Source: Winogradskyella wandonensis
GTDB lineage: Bacteria > Bacteroidota > Bacteroidia > Flavobacteriales > Flavobacteriaceae
Reading direction: 5' to 3'
Length of the DNA: 64,000 nt
Assembly: GCF_004346845.1 (NCBI RefSeq)
Contig: NZ_SMGI01000003.1
Location: 1-64,000, forward strand
Position numbers and translations under genes: made by a program. This document shows, in pieces, positions 1-8,867 of this stretch; positions within the stretch are counted from its first letter, which is position 1; every line of letters starts with the position of its first letter. The notes beneath the pieces were generated by a model. It saw nothing but the letters and a program-made list of their open reading frames with translations. It searched no databases and was not told the DNA's origin.

Positions 1-65
1 AATTAAAATTTGCCTTATGTTAACTCATTGACCTAAACTTCCGTTTAATAAACTGATTAATGATT

Positions 66-172
66 AAGCCCGCGTTAGGGATTGTAGTGGATAGCCCACA
101 GTAAGTCCACCAAATCCTTTTGGTAGACTTGCGAGGACTTGGAACGGAAAGCCCGACCCTCTAGGGGAACGC
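66..172 (+). ncRNA. candidate structured RNA element upstream of thrS
   Basis: This non-coding stretch is more GC-rich than its surroundings and can fold. The strongest piece is a 12-position stem, 103-114 with 119-130, closed by a short TCCT loop and with one C-A mismatch. GTGG at 87-90 can pair with CCAC at 96-99, and GCGTT at 72-76 can pair with AACGC at 168-172 to close the whole element. Two similar segments, TGGATAGCCC (88-97) and CGGAAAGCCC (145-154), look like related sub-units. It lies upstream of the thrS promoter, so it is probably a separate small RNA or the end of an upstream transcript and not a thrS leader. I have a vague memory of similar motifs in Flavobacteriia (possibly the Flavo-1 family), but I cannot confirm it. 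Confidence 0.45.
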
Positions 173-210
173 TATAAAAAGAATATTACACAGTTATTAT
201 CTCCTATACT

Positions 211-240
211 TTGCTAGTTCCTGATATACCTATATATTTG
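211..240 (+). promoter_or_regulatory. promoter of thrS-infC-rpmI-rplT
   Basis: TTG at 211-213 and TATATTTG at 233-240 are 19 nt apart. This matches the Bacteroidetes housekeeping promoter (TTG, 17-23 nt, TAnnTTTG). The thrS ATG follows at 268, leaving a short leader. Confidence 0.7.
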
Positions 241-267
241 TCAGTTATTAAAAACTTATAAAATATA

Positions 268-2208
268 ATGATACAAATTACTCTACCTGACGGTTCGGTG
301 CGCACTTTTAATAAAGGTGTAACACCTTATGAAGTGGCTGTAGATATTAGCGAGGGATTTGCCCGTAATGTTATATCTGCAAAATTCAATAATACAGTTA
401 TTGAAACCACCACTCCATTGACCACCGACGGTAGTCTTATATTATATACATGGCGTGATGATGATGGTAAAAAAGCCTTTTGGCATTCTTCTGCCCACGT
501 ACTTGCACAAGCTTTAGAAGAACTATATCCTGGTGTAAAACTTTGGGTAGGACCTGCAATTGAAAATGGTTTTTATTATGACGTTGATTTAGGAGAAGGC
601 TCTATTTCTGAAAAGGATTTTAAGCAAATTGAAAATAAAATGCTTGAAATCGCTCGCGGCAAGTACGATTTTAAGATGCGCTCTGTTTCTAAAGCGGATG
701 CACTAGCCATTTACGAGGGTAAAAATGAGTACAAGGTGGATTTGATAGAAAATCTTGAAGACGGTACCATTAGTTTTTGCGACCATTCTACATTTACAGA
801 TTTATGTCGCGGTGGACATATCCCTAATACAGGGCTTATTAAGGCTGTAAAGATATTAAGCGTTGCTGGAGCGTATTACAAAGGTGACGAAAATGAAAAA
901 CAACTGACACGTGTATATGGTATCTCTTTCCCTAAACAAAAAGAACTCACTGAATATTTACATTTATTAGAAGAAGCAAAGAAACGCGACCATAGAAAAC
1001 TAGGAAAAGAACTCGAGCTTTTTACATTTTCTCAAAAAGTTGGTCAAGGTCTACCACTATGGCTACCAAAAGGAGCTGCGCTAAGAGAACGTCTAGAAAA
1101 TTTCTTGAAAGCTGCTCAGAAAAAAGCAGGCTACGAAATGGTCGTTACACCGCATATAGGACAAAAAGAACTTTATGAAACTTCTGGACATTATGCAAAA
1201 TATGGCGAAGATAGCTTTCAACCTATAAGCACGCCCAACGAAGGTGAAGAATTTTTGTTGAAACCGATGAACTGTCCACATCATTGTGAGATATATAATA
1301 CGCGACCATTTTCTTATAAAGAGTTACCAAAGCGTTATGCCGAGTTTGGTACAGTATACAGATACGAACAAAGTGGTGAACTGCATGGCTTAACCCGTGT
1401 AAGAGGCTTTACTCAAGATGATGCGCATATTTTCTGTACACCAGACCAACTAGATAGAGAGTTTAAAGAAGTTATTGACCTAGTACTTTATGTGTTTGGT
1501 TCTTTAGGATTTGAAAACTTTACAGCTCAGGTTTCTATTAGAGACCCAAAAAATCCTGAAAAATACATTGGGAGTGTTGAAAATTGGGAAAAAGCAGAAA
1601 ATGCAATTCTTAATGCAGCAAAAGATAAAGGTCTCAATTTTGTTGTTGAAGAAGGTGAAGCCGCATTTTATGGACCTAAATTAGATTTTATGGTGAAAGA
1701 TGCTCTTGGTCGCCAATGGCAATTGGGAACAATCCAAGTAGATTATAACTTGCCAGAACGTTTTGATTTAACTTATAAAGGAAGTGATAATGAGTTGCAT
1801 AGACCTGTAATGATTCACCGTGCACCTTTTGGAAGTATGGAGCGCTTTGTAGCTATTTTACTAGAACATACAGGAGGTAATTTTCCGCTTTGGCTAATGC
1901 CTGAGCAAGCTATTGTCTTATCAATCAGTGAGAAATATGAAAAATACGCTGAAAAAGTTTTAAATTTGCTAGAAAATGACGAAATTCGCGCCCTCGCAGA
2001 TAATAGAAACGAGACTGTAGGCAAGAAAATTCGGGAAGCCGAAATGCAGAAGTATCCGTTTATGATTATTGTTGGCGAGCAAGAAGAGAAAGACAATACA
2101 ATAACGGTAAGGGCGCACGGTGGTGAGGATCTTGGCACAATAAGTGTAGAAGCTTTCTCAGCAATAGTAAAAAAGCAAATAAACGAAAGTCTTAAAACTT
2201 TCAAATAA
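268..2208 (+). CDS. thrS: threonine--tRNA ligase
   Basis: Cytoplasmic class II aminoacyl-tRNA synthetase that charges tRNA-Thr with threonine. The 646 residues have the full bacterial layout: an N-terminal TGS domain (about 1-60), the editing domain with HSSAH at 73-77 and CRGGH near 187, the catalytic core with the zinc-ligand region MNCPHHCE and class II motif 2 ([12 protein letters not shown]), motif 3 ([11 protein letters not shown]), and a C-terminal anticodon-binding domain. Length is normal for the family. It heads a translation operon: infC begins 27 nt after the stop, followed by rpmI and rplT. No key residue appears to be missing. Confidence 0.98.
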   Translation: MIQITLPDGSVRTFNKGVTPYEVAVDISEGFARNVISAKFNNTVIETTTPLTTDGSLILYTWRDDDGKKAFWHSSAHVLAQALEELYPGVKLWVGPAIENGFYYDVDLGEGSISEKDFKQIENKMLEIARGKYDFKMRSVSKADALAIYEGKNEYKVDLIENLEDGTISFCDHSTFTDLCRGGHIPNTGLIKAVKILSVAGAYYKGDENEKQLTRVYGISFPKQKELTEYLHLLEEAKKRDHRKLGKELELFTFSQKVGQGLPLWLPKGAALRERLENFLKAAQKKAGYEMVVTPHIGQKELYETSGHYAKYGEDSFQPISTPNEGEEFLLKPMNCPHHCEIYNTRPFSYKELPKRYAEFGTVYRYEQSGELHGLTRVRGFTQDDAHIFCTPDQLDREFKEVIDLVLYVFGSLGFENFTAQVSIRDPKNPEKYIGSVENWEKAENAILNAAKDKGLNFVVEEGEAAFYGPKLDFMVKDALGRQWQLGTIQVDYNLPERFDLTYKGSDNELHRPVMIHRAPFGSMERFVAILLEHTGGNFPLWLMPEQAIVLSISEKYEKYAEKVLNLLENDEIRALADNRNETVGKKIREAEMQKYPFMIIVGEQEEKDNTITVRAHGGEDLGTISVEAFSAIVKKQINESLKTFK

Positions 2209-2235
2209 AAGAAGTTTAATTAAAATTTATAAGCC

Positions 2236-2787
2236 ATAGCAATACGTAGAAGAAAAAATTTCAGCAGACGTGTAGTCCAAGAGGACAAGCACAGAATAAA
2301 CGGAAAAATTAGATCCGAAGAGGTAAGGCTTGTCGGAGACAATGTAGAAATAGGTGTATATCCTACACGCAAAGCCTTGGACATAGCAGATGAACAAGGG
2401 TTAGATTTAGTAGAGATTTCGCCAAACGCTAATCCGCCTGTCTGCAAAGTTATGGACTATAAAAAGTTTCTTTATGAGCAAAAGAAACGCGAAAAGGCTT
2501 TAAAGTCTAAAGCCACCAAAGTTGTAGTTAAGGAAATTAGATTTGGACCACAAACTGATGACCATGACTACGAATTTAAAAAGAAACACGCAGAAAAGTT
2601 TTTAAAAGATGGTGCAAAGCTTAAGGCTTTTGTGTTTTTTAAAGGACGCTCTATTGTGTTTAAAGAGCAAGGACAGATATTACTATTAAGACTTGCTCAG
2701 GATTTAGAGGAGTTTGGTAAAGTAGAACAAATGCCAAAATTAGAAGGTAAACGTATGATTATGTTTATCGCTCCAAAGAAAAAGTAA
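2236..2787 (+). CDS. infC: translation initiation factor IF-3 (ATA start)
   Basis: IF-3 binds the 30S subunit, prevents premature joining of the 50S subunit and proofreads the start codon. The reading frame is open from ATA at 2236, and an in-frame TAA lies just upstream at 2230-2232. Reading from ATA gives 183 residues beginning (M)AIRRRKNF, followed by [19 protein letters not shown], the expected N-terminal domain of IF-3. The first ordinary start (TTG 2377) would remove about 47 conserved residues. Rare start codons in infC are known in other bacteria and serve autoregulation, because IF-3 rejects them. It sits between thrS and rpmI, the common infC-rpmI-rplT order. Confidence 0.93.
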   Translation: MAIRRRKNFSRRVVQEDKHRINGKIRSEEVRLVGDNVEIGVYPTRKALDIADEQGLDLVEISPNANPPVCKVMDYKKFLYEQKKREKALKSKATKVVVKEIRFGPQTDDHDYEFKKKHAEKFLKDGAKLKAFVFFKGRSIVFKEQGQILLLRLAQDLEEFGKVEQMPKLEGKRMIMFIAPKKK

Positions 2788-2851
2788 AAAGTAGCCGAAA
2801 GAGATTCGGTTTTAAGATAATAAGCGAAACGTAATTAAATAATAGGAGAAA

Positions 2852-3049
2852 ATGCCTAAAATGAAAACCAAATCAAGTGCTAAGAAACGTTTCAAACTAA
2901 CTGGCACTGGTAAGATTAAAAGAAAGCACGCTTTTAAGAGTCATATTTTGACAAAAAAATCTAAAAAGCGTAAGCTAGCGTTAACTCATGATACATTAGT
3001 ACATAAGGCTGACGAAGACAACATTAAAACCATGTTACGTTTAAAGTAA
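2852..3049 (+). CDS. rpmI: 50S ribosomal protein L35
   Basis: Small basic protein of the large ribosomal subunit. The 65 residues are rich in Lys and Arg and start [18 protein letters not shown], typical of bL35, with a KRKHAF segment in the middle. It lies 64 nt after infC. A short hairpin (CCGAA 2795-2799 with TTCGG 2805-2809, then TTTT) stands between the two genes and could act as a weak attenuator, though this is only inference. It is followed by rplT. Confidence 0.97.
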   Translation: MPKMKTKSSAKKRFKLTGTGKIKRKHAFKSHILTKKSKKRKLALTHDTLVHKADEDNIKTMLRLK

Positions 3050-3085
3050 TATAGTTTTAATCGGTTAAAATTATTTTATAAACCC

Positions 3086-3130
3086 TGGAGTTAGGCAAAA
3101 TTATTTAGCAAGTACCATAGTGGTCGCCTA
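3086..3130 (+). promoter_or_regulatory. possible L20 autoregulatory leader before rplT
   Basis: The 102-nt spacer between rpmI and rplT contains a small nested structure: TAGGC (3092-3096) pairs with GCCTA (3126-3130) and encloses the hairpin ACCA-TAG-TGGT (3114-3124). L20 represses its own operon in other bacteria by binding an mRNA fold that mimics its 23S rRNA site. Whether this fold does so is inference. Confidence 0.3.
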
Positions 3131-3151
3131 CTACAAAAAACAATTAAAGAA

Positions 3152-3496
3152 ATGCCAAGATCAGTAAATTCAGTTGCAAAGAGAGCTAGAAGAAAAAAGG
3201 TTCTTAAGCAAGCAAAAGGCTACTGGGGAAGACGTAAAAACGTTTGGACAGTAGCAAAAAATGCGGTAGATAAAGCGATGCAATACTCGTACAGAGACCG
3301 CAGAAACAAAAAAAGAACATTCCGTGCATTATGGATTATGCGTATTAACGCAGGTGCAAGACAACATGGGATGAGCTATTCGAAATTCATGGGGAAATTA
3401 AAAGCTAATAATATTGAATTGAATCGTAAGGTTCTTGCAGATTTAGCTATGAATCACCCTGAGGCTTTTGAAGCTATAGTAAACAAAGTTAAATAA
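3152..3496 (+). CDS. rplT: 50S ribosomal protein L20
   Basis: Large-subunit protein needed early in 50S assembly and known as an autogenous repressor of its operon in other bacteria. The 114 residues start [18 protein letters not shown], with [11 protein letters not shown] and a globular C-terminal half containing YSKFMGKL, all typical of bL20. Length is normal. It is the last gene of the thrS-infC-rpmI-rplT operon; a clear terminator follows at 3533. Confidence 0.98.
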   Translation: MPRSVNSVAKRARRKKVLKQAKGYWGRRKNVWTVAKNAVDKAMQYSYRDRRNKKRTFRALWIMRINAGARQHGMSYSKFMGKLKANNIELNRKVLADLAMNHPEAFEAIVNKVK

Positions 3497-3532
3497 GGCT
3501 TTTAGCCAAATTAATAACAACATTTCGCTTAG

Positions 3533-3561
3533 AAAAACCCACTTAAATGAGTGGGTTTTTT
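3533..3561 (+). terminator. intrinsic terminator after rplT
   Basis: The arms AAAAACCCACT and AGTGGGTTTTT form a strong stem around a short loop, followed by a T run. The A run on the other side means it may also serve the convergent cyclase gene. Confidence 0.85.
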
Positions 3562-3568
3562 GTTTGTA

Positions 3569-4636
3569 TTATTGAATTGCATAAATCTTAAGCCTTTCTG
3601 ACTTTCCTTTAAGCTCCATATCTTGTGCTAATAGCTGAAAATGAGAAGGAGAAATGTTCAAATTTTCCATTACAGACTCAGAAAGCAGTAAAGACTTATT
3701 AAACTTATTACATAAACTTTGAATTCTGGAAGCGGTGTTTATTACGTCACCATGAAATGCTAAATCTTTTTTTACTGTACCAATCTCTGCTACCATTAAC
3801 TTTCCAAAGTGCACACCTGCTTTAAAAACAGGCCAGAAATTATACTTCTTTTCAAAATAACTACGTCTTTTTTCTAATCTTTTCTGAAAAGCAAAAAACA
3901 TGTTAATACAATTATTATTTCTAAATCCACTTTTCCCTCTCCAATAAATGACTGCTTCATCACCGACGTATTGATAAACTTCAGCTTCAAAACGATTTAG
4001 CGTTATGTTCAAGTCTAAAAAGCAATCTTGTATAAATTGACTATACATTTTATGTCCCAATTGCTCTGCTATTTTAGTAGAGTCCTTTAAATCTAAAAAC
4101 ATTAAAACGTTTTCTTGTTCTTTTGGTTTTTTATACTGACCTACAAGAACTTGCAAAAAATTTCCTCTACCGAATCTTCCATTAGCTATACGAATTAAGG
4201 AAAATACTATTGATGCTATAACAAAGTATATAACAGTAATCCAAAAAAATGGGTCCTTCCGCCACCACCCTATTTCGTTTGGCAAATCTAAATCTGTTAG
4301 TTCTTCTAAATAAAAAGAGGTAAGACTTAGCACAACTATGATAAGTATAAAATAGATAATAGATTTAAGTATAATACTTAGTCCTAGGACAAGACGCTTA
4401 CTAAACCTGTCGAATAAAAATTCTATAATCGCATAAAATAGACTTACAATTAGCCCTACGATAATAGCACCTTCAAAATAAGCTCTTAAAGGCAAGTCTA
4501 AAACATCATCAGTAAATAGAGACAATTCTGATTCAAGACCATTATACCGTATCGCAGTAAATAGTATAAATGCGCCTACCCAAAAAATAGTAGATATTAA
4601 AAAAAGTCGTAAAAAAGATTTAGTGCTATTGGACAT
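3569..4636 (-). CDS. membrane-anchored class III nucleotidyl cyclase
   Basis: Predicted adenylate or guanylate cyclase, 355 residues. The first 150 residues hold about four hydrophobic segments (near 12-29, 55-72, 86-108, 130-149) that anchor it in the inner membrane. The C-terminal 180 residues are a class III cyclase catalytic domain: metal-binding D182 and D185 in FLDLKDST, VGDEAVIYW at 224-232 with D226, and HGDVINTASRI at 295-305 with the transition-state N300 and R304. The catalytic residues are present, so it is probably active. The choice between ATP and GTP cannot be made safely from sequence alone. It starts 9 nt after the end of the upstream exported-protein gene, so the two may be cotranscribed. 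Confidence 0.88.
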   Translation of the reverse strand: MSNSTKSFLRLFLISTIFWVGAFILFTAIRYNGLESELSLFTDDVLDLPLRAYFEGAIIVGLIVSLFYAIIEFLFDRFSKRLVLGLSIILKSIIYFILIIVVLSLTSFYLEELTDLDLPNEIGWWRKDPFFWITVIYFVIASIVFSLIRIANGRFGRGNFLQVLVGQYKKPKEQENVLMFLDLKDSTKIAEQLGHKMYSQFIQDCFLDLNITLNRFEAEVYQYVGDEAVIYWRGKSGFRNNNCINMFFAFQKRLEKRRSYFEKKYNFWPVFKAGVHFGKLMVAEIGTVKKDLAFHGDVINTASRIQSLCNKFNKSLLLSESVMENLNISPSHFQLLAQDMELKGKSERLKIYAIQ

Positions 4637-4645
4637 TGAAGCTTA

Positions 4646-5905
4646 TTAAGTCTTCTGCTTTTTCTTTTTAGCAGCAGGAAACAAGACATTATTAAGTATT
4701 AGCCTATATCCAGGAGATGTGGGATGTAAGTCTAATTCTGTTTTTGGGTCACCTACTCGGTGCGTATAATCTTCTGGATCATGACCGCCATAGAAGGTAA
4801 AAAAACCTTTTCCTTTAATACCATGGATGTACTTAGCCTCGCCATTAGTCTTATTTTCTCCCATAACTAAAACATTAGACTTTATTTGTTCTCTTGTAAA
4901 CGACGTTGTTTGTCCCATAAAGCCTTTTACCAAAGCCGTATGGTTCTGCGTTAACATGGTTGGAATTGGATCCCATTTGGCCGAATATTCCATTAGAGAA
5001 AAATAATCTGTTTCTTTCGGAATTCTTCTTTTACGCGTCATATCTATTGAAGAAAACTCATAAATATTAGGATTTCTCTCTAATATAAAATCTTTAAAAG
5101 CAAAGGTTTTACTATAGTCTATTTTGTTTTGATAACCAGGGTCACTACCATCGCCATCGAACATCGGTTCACAGATATCCACACCTTCAGCAGACAAAGC
5201 AATATCAAAACTATCTGTGGCTGAACACATAGCAAACATAAATCCGCCACCAGCAACATAATTTCTAATCTTAAGAGCGACATCTAATTTAGCTTCAGAT
5301 ACTTTATTATAACCTAACTTTCTAGCTAACGCTTCGGCCTCTTTTTTTTCTTCTATGTACCATGCTGCAGAACGATATGTTCTGTAAAATTTTCCGTATT
5401 GCCCCGTAAAATCTTCATGATGTAGATGCAACCAATCGTAAAGTAATAATCCGTCTTTAAGAACTTCTTCATCATAAATAGTTTCATAAGGAATTTCGGC
5501 ATAGGTCAAAACCATGGTCACCGCATCATCCCAAGGTTGTTTCCCGTACGGCGTATAAACAGCGATTTTTGGTGCTTTTTCTAGTACAACGGCTTCTTGA
5601 TTTACAGCAGGACTAGCAATCTCGTCTAAGATTTGCTCTGCTTGGGCGTCTGATATTAATTCAAAAGAGACACCTCTTATTTGGCATTCTCTTCTAATAA
5701 TATCTGCATCTGGTAATAAAAAAGACCCACCTCTGTAATTTAGCAACCATTTTACTTTTAAATTTCGCTCCAAGGTCCAATAGGTTACACCATAGGCTTT
5801 TAAATGATTTTCTTGAGTTTCTGCATCCATAGGCACCAGAATGTATGACGCATGAGCCCAAGTAGTACAAAAAATAATAGTAAAAAGTAAAAGAAATCGT
5901 TTCAA
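4646..5905 (-). CDS. exported conserved protein, GATase-like fold (often labelled asparagine synthetase B)
   Basis: Exported protein of 419 residues with a signal peptide (about 1-19, ending AHA). I recognise it as a family widespread in Bacteroidota, usually labelled asparagine synthetase B. The sequence does not support that label: after signal cleavage there is no N-terminal Cys nucleophile domain and no PP-loop. The middle has ThuA/GATase-like features: a beta strand at KIAVYTPYG, then GGGFMFAMCSATDSFDIA at 219-235 with C227 where a nucleophile elbow would sit. Substrate and role are unknown. Two tracts, LNYRGGSFLL and GGHDPEDYTHRVGDP, look strongly conserved. It lies immediately upstream of the cyclase gene. 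Confidence 0.75.
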   Translation of the reverse strand: MKRFLLLFTIIFCTTWAHASYILVPMDAETQENHLKAYGVTYWTLERNLKVKWLLNYRGGSFLLPDADIIRRECQIRGVSFELISDAQAEQILDEIASPAVNQEAVVLEKAPKIAVYTPYGKQPWDDAVTMVLTYAEIPYETIYDEEVLKDGLLLYDWLHLHHEDFTGQYGKFYRTYRSAAWYIEEKKEAEALARKLGYNKVSEAKLDVALKIRNYVAGGGFMFAMCSATDSFDIALSAEGVDICEPMFDGDGSDPGYQNKIDYSKTFAFKDFILERNPNIYEFSSIDMTRKRRIPKETDYFSLMEYSAKWDPIPTMLTQNHTALVKGFMGQTTSFTREQIKSNVLVMGENKTNGEAKYIHGIKGKGFFTFYGGHDPEDYTHRVGDPKTELDLHPTSPGYRLILNNVLFPAAKKKKQKT

Positions 5906-5988
5906 TCTGTTAATAATTTGATTTGAAAGATAACTAAAATTTAATTCGGAGATTAAGCCTTTATTATTCTTTTAAGAATTAATAGATT

Positions 5989-7029
5989 CTAAATATCTTC
6001 TATTGTTGTCTGCTTTCCAGAAAGCAAACTGGCAATAATTCTGGTGGATTGAAATTGTTCTAAAATAATCTTTAGAAAAACAGTTATTGGAATTGCCATA
6101 ATTAATCCAGGAATTCCCCATAAAAATCCCCAGAACATCAACATTACTAGGACCGCAATAATATTTATTGAAAATGATTTTCCCATAAAAATTGGCTCTA
6201 AAATGGCTCCAAAAACTACTTGAACAAGTGTAATGGACAACATAAAAAACAATAAGATACTAGTTGTGTCTAATTCTACAAATGCAAATATCGATAGTAA
6301 AATTACAGATACAAACGAACCTACCATCTGAACAAAATTTATCGCAAATGCAAATAATCCCCAGAATATTGGAAAACTTACATCGAAGAACACACACATT
6401 AAACCGGTAAATAATCCTGTTAAAGCACTAACTAAAAACTTGACTTTAATAAATTTTATTAAGTCCTTTTCAATTTTCATAAACGCTTTTATGGATGTGT
6501 ATTTTTGTCGTAAAAGGGTATTGTTAATTAAAGTGTGGACATTTATTGATTCTGCTAACCAAAGGACCACAAAAAAAGCCGTCATTAACAACATGGTCAA
6601 GAATTTTCGCAGAAATCCTATAGTATTTCCAATATTCTCTTTTTGAAAAAACTGTGCTAAAACATTTTTATTAGAAGCTACCTCTATGCCAAAACTAGAA
6701 GACAGATATGTCTTTAGGCTTTCAATTTTTGGCTCGGCTTTATCAAGAAACTCTGAGTTGTTTGCTAATATTTCCTTACTGGATAACTGTATAAGTTCTA
6801 TTCCTATTTTTAATCCACCGGCAACAAGAAGCAAAACAATGATAATACTAAAAAACTTTGGGATATTTTTTCGGCCTAACCAACGCATTAATGGTAAAAA
6901 CAATAATGCAATAAACATTGAAAATATTAATGGAATAAAAATAAAAGATAATACCTTAAGTAAATAAAATACGATAGGTATTACGATTATAAGTAGTAAA
7001 ATATTGGTTGTTCGTCTTTCGTTAAGCAT
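5989..7029 (-). CDS. AI-2E family permease
   Basis: Polytopic inner-membrane protein of the AI-2E/UPF0118 family, 346 residues. There are about eight hydrophobic segments, two pairs at the N-terminus and the rest after residue 190, separated by a soluble loop (about 70-140). The conserved late segments (FGAILEPIFMGKSFSINIIAVLVMLMFWGFLWGIPGLIMAIP) fit the family, though no substrate can be assigned: members have been linked to autoinducer-2 export, ion antiport and other roles. It lies between dnaB and the exported GATase-like gene, all on the minus strand. Confidence 0.85.
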   Translation of the reverse strand: MLNERRTTNILLLIIVIPIVFYLLKVLSFIFIPLIFSMFIALLFLPLMRWLGRKNIPKFFSIIIVLLLVAGGLKIGIELIQLSSKEILANNSEFLDKAEPKIESLKTYLSSSFGIEVASNKNVLAQFFQKENIGNTIGFLRKFLTMLLMTAFFVVLWLAESINVHTLINNTLLRQKYTSIKAFMKIEKDLIKFIKVKFLVSALTGLFTGLMCVFFDVSFPIFWGLFAFAINFVQMVGSFVSVILLSIFAFVELDTTSILLFFMLSITLVQVVFGAILEPIFMGKSFSINIIAVLVMLMFWGFLWGIPGLIMAIPITVFLKIILEQFQSTRIIASLLSGKQTTIEDI

Positions 7030-7081
7030 AGAACAAAGCTAACTCTTATATTAAATAAATTATCTGAAAAAAATGATAAAA

Positions 7082-8611
7082 TTAGAATGGTACACCATCA
7101 TCGTCTGGTGCATCAAAAGCATCGCTTGCTGAAGGAAAATTATCCGTTTTAAATGTATCATCGTTGGCAGCAGCATTTAATTTAGACTGAAACTCGAAAG
7201 GCGTATCAAAGTCATCTAAATTATCGAACTTACCTAGATGTCCTATAAATTTAAGTCTAATATTATCTAAACCACCATTTCTGTGCTTTGCAACAATAAA
7301 TTCACCCTGACCTTCTGTTGGCGAACGTTCTTCGTCATCCCACTCGTCAATCTTGTAATACTCTGGACGGTATATAAACGATACAATATCCGCATCTTGT
7401 TCTATAGCTCCAGATTCACGTAAATCCGATAATAATGGTCGTTTACTTCCGCCACGAGTTTCTACAGCACGAGACAATTGAGATAACGCAATTACAGGAA
7501 CATTTAATTCTTTAGCTAAAGCCTTAAGATTACGAGAAATCATTGAGATTTCTTGTTCTCTGTTTCCTCCTTTTTGGCTTCCACCACCCGTCATTAATTG
7601 CAAGTAATCAATAATTATCATCTTTATACCATACTGAGACGAAAGTCTTCTAGCTTTAGCACGTAAATCGAAAATAGATAGTGACGGTGTGTCATCGATA
7701 AATAGTGGGGCTTTTTCTAACGTTTTTACTTTTACATTAAGTTGCTCCCATTCGTGTTTTTCTAATTTTCCTGTTCTCAGTTTTTCTGAAGACAAACCCG
7801 TTTCACTAGAAATTAAACGTGTAATAAGTTGTACTGAAGACATCTCTAAAGAGAAGAATGCCACAGGAATATTACTATTTACAGCAATATTACGGGCCAT
7901 TGTTAAGGTCAAGGCCGTTTTACCCATACCTGGACGTGCTGCAACAATAATTAAATCGGATGGCTGCCAGCCCGAGGTTAACTTATCTAACTTATCAAAT
8001 CCTGATGGTATACCACTGAGTCCTTCTTTATTAGATATTTCTTCAATTTTTTTCTTAGCTTGAATTACTAAGCTTTGAGCTGTCTCTGTTGATTTCTTTA
8101 CATTGCCTTGAGTAACTTCGTAGAGTTTAGCTTCGGCATTATCCAAAAGATCAAAAACATCCTTACCTTCATCATAGGCTTCCTCAATAATTTCGTTTGA
8201 AATTTTTATAAGGCTACGCTGAATATACTTTTGAAGAATAATACGCGCATGGAACTCTATATGGGCAGACGAAGAAACACGTTGTGTTAAAGAGATGAGA
8301 TAAAAATCACCACCTACAGCATCTAACTTTCCGTCTTTTCGCAATTGCGTAGAAACTGTTAATAAGTCAACAGGTTCGCTATTTTCAAAAAGTTTAAAAA
8401 TGGCTTCAAATATATCTCGATGTGCTTGTTTATAGAAAGCGTCCGGGCTAAGAATATCAATAACCTCATCCACACCTTTTTTATCAATCATCATGGCACC
8501 AAGTACAACCTCTTCTAGGTCTAAAGCTTGAGGTGGAATTTTTCCTTTTTCTAGACTAATAATAGAACTTTTGTCAACTTTATAGCCTTGTACTGGGTTA
8601 GGTTGTTTCAT
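7082..8611 (-). CDS. dnaB: replicative DNA helicase DnaB
   Basis: Hexameric 5'-3' helicase of the replication fork, 509 residues. The N-terminal primase-interacting domain (about 27-130) is followed by a linker and a RecA-like motor domain. Walker A is ARPGMGKT at 225-232, Walker B is MIIIDYLQLM at 331-340, and the DnaB motif SQLSRAVETR follows. No intein interrupts the Walker region, where inteins often sit. The tail after about 470 is acidic and low-complexity, as in other flavobacterial DnaB proteins. A 250-nt non-coding region separates it from accA. Confidence 0.97.
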   Translation of the reverse strand: MKQPNPVQGYKVDKSSIISLEKGKIPPQALDLEEVVLGAMMIDKKGVDEVIDILSPDAFYKQAHRDIFEAIFKLFENSEPVDLLTVSTQLRKDGKLDAVGGDFYLISLTQRVSSSAHIEFHARIILQKYIQRSLIKISNEIIEEAYDEGKDVFDLLDNAEAKLYEVTQGNVKKSTETAQSLVIQAKKKIEEISNKEGLSGIPSGFDKLDKLTSGWQPSDLIIVAARPGMGKTALTLTMARNIAVNSNIPVAFFSLEMSSVQLITRLISSETGLSSEKLRTGKLEKHEWEQLNVKVKTLEKAPLFIDDTPSLSIFDLRAKARRLSSQYGIKMIIIDYLQLMTGGGSQKGGNREQEISMISRNLKALAKELNVPVIALSQLSRAVETRGGSKRPLLSDLRESGAIEQDADIVSFIYRPEYYKIDEWDDEERSPTEGQGEFIVAKHRNGGLDNIRLKFIGHLGKFDNLDDFDTPFEFQSKLNAAANDDTFKTDNFPSASDAFDAPDDDGVPF

Positions 8612-8812
8612 TTATAGTGATTGATTTTTTTATTAATCTTTGATTTTGCAGTTAGTTGTTATGCGCTGAAATACGATAAAAATGAGTCATCGTTTTCAAG
8701 GTTTACGAAAGTAAATAAATACTTTAATTTCTATGGTTTAGAGACTATGCAATCATCAACACTTCATTAACAAATTAACTGTTAATAACTCGAATATATT
8801 GTTAATAGAGCC

Positions 8813-8839
8813 AAAAAAACTGAAGTAAAAAACTTCAGT
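8813..8839 (-). terminator. intrinsic terminator after accA
   Basis: ACTGAAGT (8819-8826) and ACTTCAGT (8832-8839) form an 8-bp stem. Read on the minus strand it is followed by a run of seven T, so it ends accA transcripts. Confidence 0.8.
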
Positions 8840-8867
8840 CTTTCCGTTAGTCTATGTTTTGTTGGAC

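Noticed and set aside
1815-2204. Minus-strand open frame of 129 codons inside thrS
   Set aside because: It runs antisense to a fully conserved synthetase, has low-complexity Ser-rich translation and no promoter or family signature.
2377-2787. TTG 2377 as the start of infC
   Set aside because: It would delete the conserved N-terminal domain; ATA 2236 gives a full-length protein right after an in-frame stop.
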